A stretch of DNA of 64,000 nt, from NCBI GenBank assembly GCA_947565425.1, contig CANOFW010000013.1, positions 1-64,000 on the forward strand. The letters run 5' to 3'. Within the stretch, counting starts at the first letter, position 1; the number at the start of each line of letters is the position of its first letter. The translations under genes and the position numbers were made by a program. A model generated the notes under the pieces. The model was not told the DNA's origin. It saw nothing but the letters and a program-made list of their open reading frames with translations, and did not search any database. The DNA is from an uncultured Lachnospiraceae bacterium. Lineage in GTDB: Bacteria; Bacillota; Clostridia; Lachnospirales; Lachnospiraceae. Shown here one piece after another: positions 50,017-59,866 of the stretch.

Positions 50017-51864
50017 TCAACTTACATCCTTTCCCCGCATCTCTTCTACAAACCGAGAGACATCCATCTCTTTGCCGTTGTACTTCTTCACACTGTGAAT
50101 ATGCAGCCTCTCTCTGGCACGGGTAATCCCCACATAGAACATCCGCCGTTCTTCCTGGAGATCTGCATCTAAAACAGCTTTTTTGTATGGCATTAACTCC
50201 TCATTGACGTCCAGAATATGTACAATCGGATATTCCAATCCCTTGGCGCTGTGGAGTGTGGAGAGCGATACGCAGTCTCCCGATAATTCCTGTTGCCTTT
50301 TCTGTTGCTGTAACTCTTTGGTATATGCCTCCATATGTGCAAACCATGCATCATAATCTGCAAATGCTCTGGCATCGTCTTGCAGCTCGTCCAAAACTTC
50401 TACCAGGTTATCTGCACTGATTCTGCGATACTCTGCATACTCCTGCAAATACCCTTCGTACCCGATACCCATTCGGATATAGTTCAGCGCGGCAAATGGA
50501 CCCAGGCGGCTTAAAACTCGCAAGTCCGCTTCGAGTTGTTCAATGCGTTCCGCCACCCAATGTTGGTCCTTATCATAAAAATAATCCGCCCAAACATCAA
50601 ATGCTACCGTCTCTTCCTCCAAACTCTCCCTCGTAATATAGCGGTTGGGGCGATTCATAATTCCTAACACGTCTTTGCGGCTGCGGTTCCCCAACGCAAG
50701 GCGTATGTAAGTGAGAATGTCCCGTGTTATCCAATGTTCATATAAGTTAGGGATATTATCACGCGTACAAAAAGGAATATTATACGCCATCAATTGAGAC
50801 ATAAATATCCTTGGCTGCGTGTTGGTGCGGAACAAGACCGCACAGTCATTGTATGTGTAGCCCGACTTACAGGACTGTAAAATCTGCGCAATAATTCCCT
50901 TTCCCTCTTCCTGCTGACTGTTCCAGATATGGTAACTAATCCTACCCTTAGCACTCTCCATATATGACGTAATCTTTTTTTCAAACCGCTGTGCATTATG
51001 CGAAATGAGACGCAGAGAAGCTTCTACAATCTCCGTGGGCGAACGGTAATTTATATCTAAAAGCACCCTCTTTGCTTGAGGATAAGCCTTCTCAAACCCC
51101 AGCATCAGCTCCGGCTTCGCTCCACGAAAACGGTAAATCGACTGATCATCATCCCCTACTGCAAACAGATTATTTTCCGGCAGAGCAAGCATTTTTATTA
51201 TCTCAAACTGCACTTGATTGATGTCCTGAAATTCATCAATCAAAATGTATTGAAATTTGCGCTGCCAGGATGAGAGGATGTCCTTTCGCTGCGCAAGCAG
51301 TTCATAGCAATATACCAACATATCGTCAAAATCAATCAGACGCCGCCTGCGCATCACATCGTCGTATGCCTGATAGATTTTTTCAAAAATTTCCTGTGCA
51401 CAATTCTTAGAATAATAATGTTCCAGAGGAATGCCCGTATTTTTCACCAGACTAATTTCCCCCAGCAAATCTCCGATAAACTCATTTTCATCTTCGTATT
51501 CCAAATGCATCCGCCCGATAATTTCACGCATAAACTGAAAACGCTGTTCTTCTCTGGCAATATTTCCGCGATTAAATCCGTAGGCATATTTCAGAATCTG
51601 AAAAAAGACCGCGTGAAAGGTGCCGAAAGTGACAGGATATTTCTTTTCCCCCATCAGCCGGTAAAACCGTTCCTTCATTTCTGTCGCCGCTGCCTTCGTA
51701 AAAGTGATGACAAGGATATTTGAGGGCGCAACGCCCTCATTTACAATTAAACTCCTTGTTCTCTGTGTAATTACCGTGGTTTTCCCTGAGCCCGGACCTG
51801 CCAATACTAGCATAGGCCCTTTGGTATGCCCGATCGCTTCCGTCTGCGATGTATTGAAACTCAT
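50017..51864 (-). CDS. UvrD/PcrA-type ATP-dependent DNA helicase
   Basis: This superfamily 1A helicase has Walker [12 protein letters not shown] (21-31), motif Ia [14 protein letters not shown], motif [12 protein letters not shown], motif [17 protein letters not shown], motif [15 protein letters not shown], motif [14 protein letters not shown] and motif [13 protein letters not shown]. At 615 residues it is shorter than PcrA (about 730) and lacks the long C-terminal tail. The start ATG overlaps the gltX stop (ATGA). A role in repair or replication restart is likely, but this subfamily is not the main PcrA. Confidence 0.9.
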   Translation of the reverse strand: MSFNTSQTEAIGHTKGPMLVLAGPGSGKTTVITQRTRSLIVNEGVAPSNILVITFTKAAATEMKERFYRLMGEKKYPVTFGTFHAVFFQILKYAYGFNRGNIAREEQRFQFMREIIGRMHLEYEDENEFIGDLLGEISLVKNTGIPLEHYYSKNCAQEIFEKIYQAYDDVMRRRRLIDFDDMLVYCYELLAQRKDILSSWQRKFQYILIDEFQDINQVQFEIIKMLALPENNLFAVGDDDQSIYRFRGAKPELMLGFEKAYPQAKRVLLDINYRSPTEIVEASLRLISHNAQRFEKKITSYMESAKGRISYHIWNSQQEEGKGIIAQILQSCKSGYTYNDCAVLFRTNTQPRIFMSQLMAYNIPFCTRDNIPNLYEHWITRDILTYIRLALGNRSRKDVLGIMNRPNRYITRESLEEETVAFDVWADYFYDKDQHWVAERIEQLEADLRVLSRLGPFAALNYIRMGIGYEGYLQEYAEYRRISADNLVEVLDELQDDARAFADYDAWFAHMEAYTKELQQQKRQQELSGDCVSLSTLHSAKGLEYPIVHILDVNEELMPYKKAVLDADLQEERRMFYVGITRARERLHIHSVKKYNGKEMDVSRFVEEMRGKDVS

Positions 51865-53333
51865 AGAGATGATTCCGTCGCTGCTTGCAGTTTCGCCACC
51901 GCAGCGCGAAGCCTTGCCAAAGATTCCTCCTTGCCCAAAACTTCCATAATCTCTGTGGCCCCACCCGGCGTCATCTGCTTACCGGAAACTGCGGTGCGCA
52001 CTGGCCACATGACATAACCGTTCTTACAGCCCTTCTCCGCCACATATTTAGAAAGCGTCTCATATAAGGCGTCATTGGAATAATCATCCTGTTCTTCCAA
52101 AATAGGCAACAGCTCTTGCAGCACTTCTAAAGAAGTCTCCGGCGTTGTCTTCATTTTCTTATGCGCGTACATGGAAATGTCGTATTCCGGCACGCACTCA
52201 AAGAAATCAATGTGCTCTGCAATGTCCGGGAAAATTTCGATCCTGGTTTTTACCATAGCGGCAATCTTCTTCAAATCATATTCCTTGGTGATACCCTTTT
52301 GCAAATAAGGTAGCGCCATCTCATAAAACTTGTCAAAATCCATGGCTTTTAAGTATTCCCCATTCATCCATTTTAATTTGACAATATCGAAAACAGCCGG
52401 AGATTTACTGATTCTATGGTAATCAAATTCCTTAATCAGCTCATCAAGGGTGAAAATTTCCCGATTGTCTTCCGGGCTCCAGCCAAGAAGTGCAATATAA
52501 TTGACAACAGCATCTGTAAGGAATCCTTGCGCAATCAAATCCTCAAAAGACGCGTGGCCGCTGCGTTTCGACAGTTTCTTATGGTTTTCATCCGTAATCA
52601 ACGGCAGGTGAATATAAACTGGCGACTCCCAGCCAAACGCATCATACAACCGCTGATACTTAGGCGCAGAGGACAAATATTCATTGCCGCGCACCACATG
52701 CGTAATATTCATCGTATGGTCGTCCACCACATTTGCAAAATTGTAAGTGGGATAACCATCGGATTTAATCAACACCATATCGTCAAGCTCTGCATTTTCT
52801 ACGCTGATATCTCCATACAATTCGTCATGAAACGTCGTTGTTCCCTCATTGGGAATATTCTGACGAATAACAAATGGTATTCCCGACGCAAGCTTAGCTT
52901 CCACTTCCTCTTTGGACAGGGAGAGGCAATGCTTATCATACATCATGATCTCCTTGCCCTCGACAATTTCTGTTTTGAGGGAATCGAGCCGCTCCTTATC
53001 ACAGAAACAATAATAAGCCTCGCCGCGCTCTATGAGCTGTTTCGCATATTCCATGTAGATCCCGCTCTTCATACGCTCACTCTGGATATAAGGACCAAAG
53101 CCGCCGTCTTTATCGGGTCCCTCATCGTGTTTGAGCCCCGCACTATCTAACGTACGGTAAATAATATCCGTTGCCCCTTCCACGAAACGTTCCTGATCCG
53201 TATCTTCTATCCTAAGCATAAAATCTCCGCCTGCATGCTTGGCAATCAAAAACTCATACAATGCAGAGCGCAGATTGCCCACATGCATTTTACCAGTCGG
53301 GCTTGGTGCATATCTTGTTCGTACCTTACTCAT
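51861..53333 (-). CDS. gltX: Glutamyl-tRNA synthetase
   Basis: GltX charges tRNA-Glu. The protein (490 residues) has the HIGH-type motif [18 protein letters not shown], the KMSKS-type [12 protein letters not shown] and the typical [15 protein letters not shown] start at ATG 53331-53333, 7 bases after AAGGAG; the upstream frame runs through a SigA promoter. The sequence is full length. It is followed by the helicase with overlapping stop and start codons. Confidence 0.96.
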   Translation of the reverse strand: MSKVRTRYAPSPTGKMHVGNLRSALYEFLIAKHAGGDFMLRIEDTDQERFVEGATDIIYRTLDSAGLKHDEGPDKDGGFGPYIQSERMKSGIYMEYAKQLIERGEAYYCFCDKERLDSLKTEIVEGKEIMMYDKHCLSLSKEEVEAKLASGIPFVIRQNIPNEGTTTFHDELYGDISVENAELDDMVLIKSDGYPTYNFANVVDDHTMNITHVVRGNEYLSSAPKYQRLYDAFGWESPVYIHLPLITDENHKKLSKRSGHASFEDLIAQGFLTDAVVNYIALLGWSPEDNREIFTLDELIKEFDYHRISKSPAVFDIVKLKWMNGEYLKAMDFDKFYEMALPYLQKGITKEYDLKKIAAMVKTRIEIFPDIAEHIDFFECVPEYDISMYAHKKMKTTPETSLEVLQELLPILEEQDDYSNDALYETLSKYVAEKGCKNGYVMWPVRTAVSGKQMTPGGATEIMEVLGKEESLARLRAAVAKLQAATESSL

Positions 53334-53375
53334 TGTCATTCTCCTTTTCTTACTGCAAATTTTAATCTGTTGCCT

Positions 53376-53404
53376 ATTATATACCACCGTTTCAGAATTT
53401 ACAA
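53376..53404 (-). promoter_or_regulatory. SigA promoter of gltX
   Basis: TTGTAA (53399-53404) and TATAAT (53376-53381) are 17 bases apart. The -35 box touches the T-run of the terminator of the upstream ABC operon. Confidence 0.75.
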
Positions 53405-53443
53405 GAAAAAAACAGTCCAGCATTTGCATTAAGCTGAACTGCT
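53404..53443 (-). terminator. Terminator of the ssu-type operon
   Basis: An 11-base stem (53411-53421 with 53433-53443) with an 11-base loop is followed on the minus strand by a run of about seven T. It lies just past the permease stop codon. Confidence 0.8.
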
Positions 53444-53453
53444 CTATTTCTAT

Positions 53454-54221
53454 TTATTCATTTCCACCTGTCAGCCCGCGTTTGCGCAAGATACGCTTCT
53501 CAGCAACAGAAAAAATACATTTGTCAATGATGATGCCCACCAGCACAATCACCAGCATAACTAACATAACCTGATTGATATCGGCAAGATCGCGCCCCAT
53601 GATAAGCGTCTGCCCAAGACCTACCGAAGTCGTCATCACTTCTCCTGCCATCAGCGCACGCCAAGCAAATGACCAACCCTGTTTCATACCAGCCACCAAC
53701 TCAGGGAGACATGCCGGCAGGATTACGTAAAGATAGAGCTGCTTCTTATTCGCACCCAAGGTCAACGCGGCTTTCGTATAGATGGGCTGCACATTTTTAA
53801 TGGCATTATCCACGGAAATAGCAACACTGAACGCTGCACCCATCACGACCACAAATAGAATTGCCTGTGTCGTTAGCCCAAACCATAAAATGGAAAACGG
53901 CACCCAGCAAACACTTGGCAAAGTTTGGACTCCCAATACCAGCGGCTTTAAATTTTTCTGCAAATACTTGGACTGATGAATGAGAAGGCCCAGCGCCACA
54001 CCAATTACTAAAGCTATCACATAACCACCAATTCCTCGCAACAAGGAATTGCCCGTTGCCTCCAACAGCCTGCCATCCTGACACAGATCAAGGAAACTCT
54101 CTGCAACCCCCAATGGAGAGGGCATCGCATATGGCTTCCACAATGCTAAAATCTCTACGCCAAGCCAGTAAATTCCCTGCCAGGCTGCAATCAGTAATAC
54201 AAGAAATAATAAAAATCCCAT
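53454..54221 (-). CDS. ABC transporter permease, SsuC/TauC type
   Basis: The 255-residue inner-membrane protein has about six hydrophobic segments and the coupling-loop EAA motif AALTLGANKKQLYLYVILPACLPELVAG, typical of sulfonate, taurine, nitrate or pyrimidine-precursor importers. The ATG overlaps the ATPase stop codon. It should pair with the ATPase and lipoprotein encoded just upstream. The substrate cannot be told from the sequence. Confidence 0.9.
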   Translation of the reverse strand: MGFLLFLVLLIAAWQGIYWLGVEILALWKPYAMPSPLGVAESFLDLCQDGRLLEATGNSLLRGIGGYVIALVIGVALGLLIHQSKYLQKNLKPLVLGVQTLPSVCWVPFSILWFGLTTQAILFVVVMGAAFSVAISVDNAIKNVQPIYTKAALTLGANKKQLYLYVILPACLPELVAGMKQGWSFAWRALMAGEVMTTSVGLGQTLIMGRDLADINQVMLVMLVIVLVGIIIDKCIFSVAEKRILRKRGLTGGNE

Positions 54222-54964
54222 TACACTGCCTCCCCTCTAACTTCTTCCAGAATTCTATGACGCAACTCTACGAACTCTGGCGCATATACATGCCTGGGGC
54301 GCGGCAAGTCTATGGTAACGATCTCTGCCACCTTTCCGCTATCCGGTGAAAGCACCACCACACGGTCAGCGAGATAAACCGCCTCCTCCACGCTGTGGGT
54401 AATAAAGAGAATTGTTTGCTTCGTCTCCATCCAAATACGCTGCAATTCCTCACGCAGACGGTTGGACGTCTGTTTATCCAATGCGGAAAAAGGCTCGTCC
54501 ATCAAAAGTACCCTCGACTCCATCGTCAGGGAACGCGCCAAAGCCGTGCGCTGGCGCATCCCGCCGGAAATCTGATGAATCGGATAATCACGATAATCCC
54601 AAAGCTTTACCATTTCCAGGTAATGCTGTGCCTTTTTGTCCTGCTCTTCCTTAGAGAATCCTGCCATCCTCATGCCAAATTTAACATTTTCTAATACAGA
54701 AAGCCAGGGAAACAAGCCGTGCTCCTGAAACATCACTGTACGGTCAGCCCCAGGCTTTAGCACTTCCTCACCGTCAAGCAGCACCTTCCCCTGCGTAGGC
54801 TGTTCCAATCCCGCCACCAAATTTAACAGCGTACTTTTCCCACAACCGGAAGCTCCCACGATACACACAAATTCGCCTGTCTTCACTTCCAAATCAATCT
54901 CATGCAAGGTGTCCTTCTCACTATTATCAAAACGCTTGCATAAACCCTCTAACACTAAAGCCAT
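54221..54964 (-). CDS. ABC transporter ATPase, SsuB/TauB type
   Basis: The 247-residue ATPase has Walker A VGASGCGKSTLLNLVA, signature ISGGMRQRTALARS, Walker B VLLMDEPFSALD and the switch His in LFITHSVEEA. I start at ATG 54962-54964 behind GGAGGAAAACG; a longer frame overlaps the lipoprotein gene. Its C-terminus ends in RGEAV, overlapping the permease start by one base. Confidence 0.93.
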   Translation of the reverse strand: MALVLEGLCKRFDNSEKDTLHEIDLEVKTGEFVCIVGASGCGKSTLLNLVAGLEQPTQGKVLLDGEEVLKPGADRTVMFQEHGLFPWLSVLENVKFGMRMAGFSKEEQDKKAQHYLEMVKLWDYRDYPIHQISGGMRQRTALARSLTMESRVLLMDEPFSALDKQTSNRLREELQRIWMETKQTILFITHSVEEAVYLADRVVVLSPDSGKVAEIVTIDLPRPRHVYAPEFVELRHRILEEVRGEAV

Positions 54965-54980
54965 CGTTTTCCTCCCGCAT

Positions 54981-56006
54981 CTACTCTGCAAACAAGGTCG
55001 CCTCATCCGGCAGCTCGTCTATAAATCCCTGATCCTTGCTAATCTGTGCAAAATCAAGCACAGACTCCTTGTTTAATTCCGCGCTTACACCAATTCTGCC
55101 AAAAGACTCTGATATAATATCCTCACCCAACGCTTTACCGGTCGCGCTCTTTAACTCTTCGTTGATAATAGGAAGGGCAGTTTCCTTATCTTCGTTGATT
55201 GCTTTCGTGGCTGCCTCATGTTCTGCTAGAAATTTCTCTACTACATCCGGGTTCTCCTCCATAAATTCCTTACGCACAACCACAACTGCTACATTATATT
55301 TTCCTTCCATATAGAACTCATCATAATCCAGCAAAAGCTCCGCGCCATTTTTAAGTAAGGTAGCTCCCCAAGGTTCCGGCACTAATGCAGCGTCGATATC
55401 GCCGCGCTCCATCATATTCGCTACATCTGCATTTGCCACTGCACTGACTGTCACCGTCCCGCCCTCTGTCACCGGCTTTAAATCATTCTCTTCTAAGAGT
55501 TTCAACAACGACAAATGCTGCGTATTGCCAATCTGGGGAATTGCCACTGTCTTGCCATCCAAATCGTCCACACTCTCTATTTCCGCATCCGGGCGTTTTA
55601 CTAATATCGCTCCTCCAGTAGAAGAACCTGACAATATTACGACATCTCCTCCGCTCTTAACATTCGCGCTGACCGCCGGAACCGGTCCGATATATCCGAT
55701 GTCAATATCTCCTGAAAAAAGAGCTTCCACCTCAGCAGGACCCGCATTAAATGCCGTCCAGTTCACCTTCTTGTCCTCTCCCAAACTTTCCTCAAGTGTC
55801 TTCTGTGCTTTCATATAAAGCGCCTGCGGATGTGTTACATTATTAAAATACCCAACAGACACCTCACTAGCATCACCCTTTGAGCCACAACCTGTCATCC
55901 CTGCTACCAACATAACTGCTGCTGCCAGAAGGCAAAGCTTGCGGGAAATCTTCTGATTGCCTGACTGTTTCCCCAAATGCTGTCTGTAAATTTTTTTCCA
56001 ACTCAT
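54981..56006 (-). CDS. ABC transporter substrate-binding lipoprotein, SsuA type
   Basis: The 341-residue protein has a signal sequence with lipobox LVAGMTGC (Cys40) and an SsuA/NMT1-like two-lobed fold: VGYFNNVTHPQALYMKAQ, FSGDIDIGYIGPVPAV and VAIPQIGNTQHLSLLKLL. These are typical of aliphatic-sulfonate or thiamine/nitrate-type binding proteins. GGAGGATATACA precedes the ATG. Two identical LacI-type operators lie in the 337-base gap to the divergent regulator. Confidence 0.9.
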   Translation of the reverse strand: MSWKKIYRQHLGKQSGNQKISRKLCLLAAAVMLVAGMTGCGSKGDASEVSVGYFNNVTHPQALYMKAQKTLEESLGEDKKVNWTAFNAGPAEVEALFSGDIDIGYIGPVPAVSANVKSGGDVVILSGSSTGGAILVKRPDAEIESVDDLDGKTVAIPQIGNTQHLSLLKLLEENDLKPVTEGGTVTVSAVANADVANMMERGDIDAALVPEPWGATLLKNGAELLLDYDEFYMEGKYNVAVVVVRKEFMEENPDVVEKFLAEHEAATKAINEDKETALPIINEELKSATGKALGEDIISESFGRIGVSAELNKESVLDFAQISKDQGFIDELPDEATLFAE

Positions 56007-56115
56007 TGTATATCCTCCTTCATACCAATCGCCATATATCTGGTGCAGTTGGTTATTTATTATTTGCTTTCCTCAAATAGTTTAAACAAATACTTTTCAC
56101 TTTTATACCCTAATT

Positions 56116-56136
56116 TTTGCAAACGTTTTCACTTGT
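56116..56136 (+). promoter_or_regulatory. LacI-family operator, copy 1
   Basis: TTTGCAAACGTTTTCACTTGT; the core TGCAAACGTTTTCA is the CG-centred quasi-palindrome bound by LacI-family proteins and close to the cre consensus. On the minus strand TATAAA follows soon after, so it may cover the ssuA promoter. Confidence 0.7.
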
Positions 56137-56228
56137 GCTTTTCTTCTTCTTATGGTACGATTTTACTATATTTCTGCGGATTATCAAAATTATATGTATG
56201 ATATAAATATTTCTTTAAAAAGAGATAA

Positions 56229-56249
56229 TTTGCAAACGTTTTCACTTGT
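56229..56249 (+). promoter_or_regulatory. LacI-family operator, copy 2
   Basis: Identical over 21 bases to the site at 56116-56136 and in the same orientation, 113 bases away. It lies about 95 bases upstream of the regulator start codon. Two such sites could allow looping or separate control of the two divergent units. Confidence 0.7.
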
Positions 56250-56343
56250 TTCACCACTATATTCGCCATAATTTCCATATGTTTGCCAAATTTGTGGGAA
56301 AATAACACTGTCAATTTTATGCCGGAGAAAGAGAGGAGCTACA

Positions 56344-57420
56344 ATGTCTTTAAAAAAAATCGCCCTGCGCGCGGGCACTTCCGTATCTACTGTCTCAAGA
56401 GTACTAAGTCAACCTGGACACTGTTGTAATCAGCCGGGCCTTGCAGAAAAAATATGGAGCATAGCCGAAGAAATGAACTATTTGCCAAATGCTGCCGCAC
56501 GCACGCTGCGTATGGGTGCAGCAGGCAGCGCGTCCCCTTTTACCGTAGATATTTTCCTCACACGCTTTGATTCTATGGACGCTGATCCGTTCTTCCAAGA
56601 ATTGTTCGTGCATATCAAAGAGGAACTTATGGCACAAAACTGCCTGCTGGGAGAACTGCTCTATTCTGCGGACCTTGGCATCCTGGAAGGTAAAACTTCC
56701 GTACCAAGCATGGTTCCTTACAAATCTTCCGAAACACTGCGCAAAGAGCTTCCCCTTACTTCTCCCTCTCTGGTTTCACGAAAGCACAACACAGGTCTGG
56801 TCATCCTCGGCAAATGTCCGGATTCTTTTGTCCCTGCCCTGCAAAAACGCTATTCCTGCCTGGTGGGTATTGACCGAAATCCCACAGATTATCTATACGA
56901 TGAAGTATTCTGTGATGGCAGCGCCGCCGCCCTCAAAGCCGTAGAATACCTGATTTCTCTGGGTCACCGCCACATTGCCTATATCGGGGACTGTACATTT
57001 GAATCACGCTATATCGGCTACTACCAAGCGCTTTTAAATCATAAAATTCCTTTGAACTACCAAAACATTCATCCCAGCCATCAGACAATGGAAGAAGGGT
57101 TTGACATTATGCGTTCCATCATACATTCCACAAAGAATCTGCCCTCTGCCATCTTCTGCGCCAACGACAGCACCGCCATCGGCGCTTTAAAAGCCTTAAA
57201 ACAGCATAAAAAAAGAGGGTACATGCCCTCTGTAATCTCCATCGACAATATTGCCGCCTCCGAAAAAACCTCTCCCATGCTCACAACCATAGATATCCCC
57301 AAAAAGGAAATGGCGCATCTTGCCATAACGCTCCTGCTAGACCGCAAACGCGGCTTCCATCAGGAAACAGTGCGCATGGAATTCCCCTGCCGTTTGATTG
57401 AACGTGAAAGCTGCCGCTAA
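56344..57420 (+). CDS. LacI-family transcriptional regulator
   Basis: The 358-residue regulator has an N-terminal helix-turn-helix (LKKIALRAGTSVSTVSRVLS) and hinge (YLPNAAARTLR) and a periplasmic-binding-protein-like effector domain with LISLGHRHIAYIGD and AIFCANDSTAIGALKAL. GAGGAG precedes the ATG. It is divergent from the ssu-type operon and flanked by two identical operators, so autoregulation and control of the transporter are likely. The effector is unknown. Confidence 0.92.
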   Translation: MSLKKIALRAGTSVSTVSRVLSQPGHCCNQPGLAEKIWSIAEEMNYLPNAAARTLRMGAAGSASPFTVDIFLTRFDSMDADPFFQELFVHIKEELMAQNCLLGELLYSADLGILEGKTSVPSMVPYKSSETLRKELPLTSPSLVSRKHNTGLVILGKCPDSFVPALQKRYSCLVGIDRNPTDYLYDEVFCDGSAAALKAVEYLISLGHRHIAYIGDCTFESRYIGYYQALLNHKIPLNYQNIHPSHQTMEEGFDIMRSIIHSTKNLPSAIFCANDSTAIGALKALKQHKKRGYMPSVISIDNIAASEKTSPMLTTIDIPKKEMAHLAITLLLDRKRGFHQETVRMEFPCRLIERESCR

Positions 57421-57437
57421 AGACAGCGACAGCTTTC
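57406..57437 (+). terminator. Hairpin overlapping the regulator stop codon
   Basis: GAAAGCTG (57406-57413) pairs with CAGCTTTC (57430-57437), with inner CGCT/AGCG pairing; the TAA stop lies inside. The following TCTATTAAAA is only weakly T-rich. Confidence 0.4.
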
Positions 57438-57463
57438 TATTAAAAACTAAGACCGAGCTTTGC

Positions 57464-58651
57464 TTATTTGGAAAACATTATTTTCTCATTATCAAACATT
57501 TTCGCAAGCACAAAGACACCAATTCCAGCGTAACAAACATTCGCCGCTACCGTCACTGCAATATTCAGCACATCCGCATTCATGGAAAAAATACCATTCA
57601 TACTCTGCACACTGTTATACAGCGGAATCAAAAACCACACCGGTTCCGTCTTGCACAAACTTGGTATCATAGAAGTTACACCCAAAAGCATAGAGATGAT
57701 CATTACAGGCGTTACCCACCCGGTCGCTTCCTTCACATTACGAGCAAATGCAGAGATAACCGACACAATGGTAATGATTACCAACACCGTCGACAGGACT
57801 ACAAAAAGCACCAATACATAATCCGTCATATTATATACGCTCGCATCCACGCCTTCGGCGCCGCCCATCATCTTCGGCAGCGAGAGCATCATGCCCAGGA
57901 AACTAGATAGTCCACTTAAAATAGCGATTACACTCAGACTGACAATCTTGCCAATTGCTAAATGGCTGCGCTTCATCGGCGTAACAAGCAACGTTGCAAT
58001 CGTTCCACGCTCCTTCTCTCCCGCGATGGATTCTGGCGCTACGGCCATACATCCGCTAAACAAAAAGATCATCAGCAGCATGGGCACCATCATCGAGAAG
58101 ATCTGTGCAGACAAATCCTCGTCGGTCGCCATATCGTAGCCTTCCCCGCCGGGATTGATATCAAATTTATTGGCAAGCGCTGATTCATATGTATTGAGCA
58201 TCTCCGTCATCATATTGTAAGACGACTGTGAATCATTGTCTGTAGAATTATAATAAAGCTCCACAGCCGGCGCTTTGCCGCCTGCGGTCACATCGTACGC
58301 TGCCACCTGCGCGTCAAAATCCCTGGGAAATACTGCCAACACATCAAATCCTGCTTCTGATGACGCTAGCTCCTCTTTCGCTTTATCCGTCTCTTCCTGC
58401 GAAATCTCCGTAAATTCCAGAAAAGCCCCGTTATCCTCCAATGCACGCATGCTCTCCGGCAAATCAACCGCATAGACGCTCGCCTTATAATCCTCTGTCG
58501 TCTCAAACTGAGAGGCTAGCCCGCTACCCATAAAAGAATACAGCACATAAATCATCAAACCTGGCATTAGCACCGTCGTCAAAACCATTCTACGATCCGT
58601 GAAAAACCGCGTAAATTCCTTTTTCATGATTGTCATAATACTATTTTTCAT
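57464..58651 (-). CDS. ABC-2 type exporter permease, NatB-like
   Basis: The protein (about 395 residues) has an N-terminal membrane helix, a large external domain (about residues 50-165), and five or six C-terminal helices, the ABC-2/NatB layout. It opens MKNSIMTIMKKEFTRFFTDRR from the ATG at 58649-58651, preceded by AGGTGGGAAGA; the longer frame overlaps natA. It contains the family motif ESIAGEKERGTIATLL in the cytosolic loop. The likely cargo is sodium or a small toxic compound. Confidence 0.88.
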   Translation of the reverse strand: MKNSIMTIMKKEFTRFFTDRRMVLTTVLMPGLMIYVLYSFMGSGLASQFETTEDYKASVYAVDLPESMRALEDNGAFLEFTEISQEETDKAKEELASSEAGFDVLAVFPRDFDAQVAAYDVTAGGKAPAVELYYNSTDNDSQSSYNMMTEMLNTYESALANKFDINPGGEGYDMATDEDLSAQIFSMMVPMLLMIFLFSGCMAVAPESIAGEKERGTIATLLVTPMKRSHLAIGKIVSLSVIAILSGLSSFLGMMLSLPKMMGGAEGVDASVYNMTDYVLVLFVVLSTVLVIITIVSVISAFARNVKEATGWVTPVMIISMLLGVTSMIPSLCKTEPVWFLIPLYNSVQSMNGIFSMNADVLNIAVTVAANVCYAGIGVFVLAKMFDNEKIMFSK

Positions 58652-59423
58652 TCTTCCCACCTGCTCTTTCTGCAAAAATATCGAAGAATTTCTCTTCCAG
58701 CGTTTTCTCTGCGGTAAGACTCTCCAATGTGTCGCAGACTGCCATTTTGCCGTCTATCACGACTCCTACCCTGTCGCAAATTTTCTCAATCAAACTGAAA
58801 ATATGCGTAGATACCACAATCGTCTTTCCTTGCTCCTTGAGCTCTAACAGAAAATCCGTTACAACCTTTGCCGTCAGAACATCGAGACCATTGGTCGGTT
58901 CATCAAAAATAATAATATCTGGGTTATGTACTATGGAAATTACCAGCGATACCTTCTGCTTCATTCCGGTAGAAAGATCCCCAACTTTAACCTCAGCAAA
59001 ATTCGTAATTCCAAATTTATCAAACAAGCTCTGTTTCCTGGCTGCCGCCGTCGCTTTATCCACACCGTGCAGCTCTGAAAAAAATGTAAACAAGTAATTC
59101 GGCGTAAAAAATTCTTCCAATTTCAGTTCACTGGTGAGAAAACCGATCTTTTTACGAACTTCCTCCGGGTTCTTGACCACGCTTGCGCCGTCCACAAGCA
59201 CATCCCCCTTATCCGGCTTCACCAGCGCAGACATCATACGCAGCGTAGTGGTCTTGCCCGCACCATTCGGGCCTAACAGCCCAAACACCTCTCCCTCATA
59301 GGCAGTAAAGCTCAGATCGTCGACCGCTACCTTGATGCGCTCCTTCGTCCTTTCAATCTTCTGCTGCTTGGCAGAAATCTTAAACGTCTTCCTTAAATTC
59401 TGCACTTTCAACAATTCTTTCAT
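58641..59423 (-). CDS. ABC exporter ATPase, NatA-like
   Basis: The 260-residue ATPase has Walker A LGPNGAGKTTTLRMM, signature LSTGMKQKVSLVIS, Walker B IIIFDEPTNGLD and the switch His in VVSTHIFSLI. It overlaps the permease start by 11 bases, so the two are coupled. The N-terminus has an extra basic loop (QQKIERTKERIK) before the core. A SigA promoter with a consensus -35 box lies 69 to 74 bases upstream. Confidence 0.92.
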   Translation of the reverse strand: MKELLKVQNLRKTFKISAKQQKIERTKERIKVAVDDLSFTAYEGEVFGLLGPNGAGKTTTLRMMSALVKPDKGDVLVDGASVVKNPEEVRKKIGFLTSELKLEEFFTPNYLFTFFSELHGVDKATAAARKQSLFDKFGITNFAEVKVGDLSTGMKQKVSLVISIVHNPDIIIFDEPTNGLDVLTAKVVTDFLLELKEQGKTIVVSTHIFSLIEKICDRVGVVIDGKMAVCDTLESLTAEKTLEEKFFDIFAERAGGKNEK

Positions 59424-59468
59424 ATTCTGTCCTTTCTTTCCACTGTACTATCCACTTAATACAGTAGT

Positions 59469-59497
59469 ATAATAATATAATCTTAGAGATTTGTCAA
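59469..59497 (-). promoter_or_regulatory. SigA promoter of natAB
   Basis: TTGACA (59492-59497) and TATTAT (59469-59474) are 17 bases apart, 45 bases before the natA start codon. The -10 region is rich in alternating TA steps. Confidence 0.75.
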
Positions 59498-59544
59498 GAA
59501 CTTGCTAATTTCAGTTCGCCATTTTTTGTAATAACCTATATTTC

Positions 59545-59799
59545 AGTACCAAAAGGTCTTGCTGCCTTTGGCAGCATAGACATCTTGCACAAAAAGTGGG
59601 GTTGTCGCACTAACATAAATTACAAGTTATAATTCGTTCAAAAGGTTTGCATTGCTTCGCAATGTAAACAACATGCACAAAAAATATCTTGGGAAGCTAG
59701 CTTCCCAGAATGATTTTTGTGCATTCTGTCTTTGCCGCATAAGCGGCAAGACCTTTTGAACGAGTAAATATATTCGTGCGACAGCTCCATTTTGGTACT
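59545..59799. repeat. Nested inverted-repeat element, about 255 bases
   Basis: Four sets of perfect arms lie one inside the other: AGTACCAAAA (59545-59554/59790-59799), TGTCGCAC (59603-59610/59776-59783), CGTTCAAAAGGT (59635-59646/59751-59762) and ATGCACAAAAA (59673-59683/59714-59724). Hairpins fill the gaps: GCTGCC/GGCAGC, CATTGC/GCAATG (59650-59664), an 18-base palindrome TGGGAAGCTAGCTTCCCA, and TTGCCGC/GCGGCAA. The whole folds as a branched cloverleaf in either strand. A partial copy is at 49954-50015. No reading frame is convincing. It fits a non-autonomous mobile element or a structured RNA. Confidence 0.75.
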
Positions 59800-59866
59800 A
59801 TGCATATACAAAATGGGGAAACTCAAACTTGCTAACCTTGTATGTGAATAACCCTATCCTATACAC

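Noticed and set aside
53334-53453. T-box leader for gltX
   Set aside because: The leader between promoter and start codon is only about 35 bases, with no T-box or antiterminator.
59638-59826. Short minus-strand frame inside the nested palindrome
   Set aside because: The frame follows from the inverted repeats; the peptide has no features and no good ribosome binding site.
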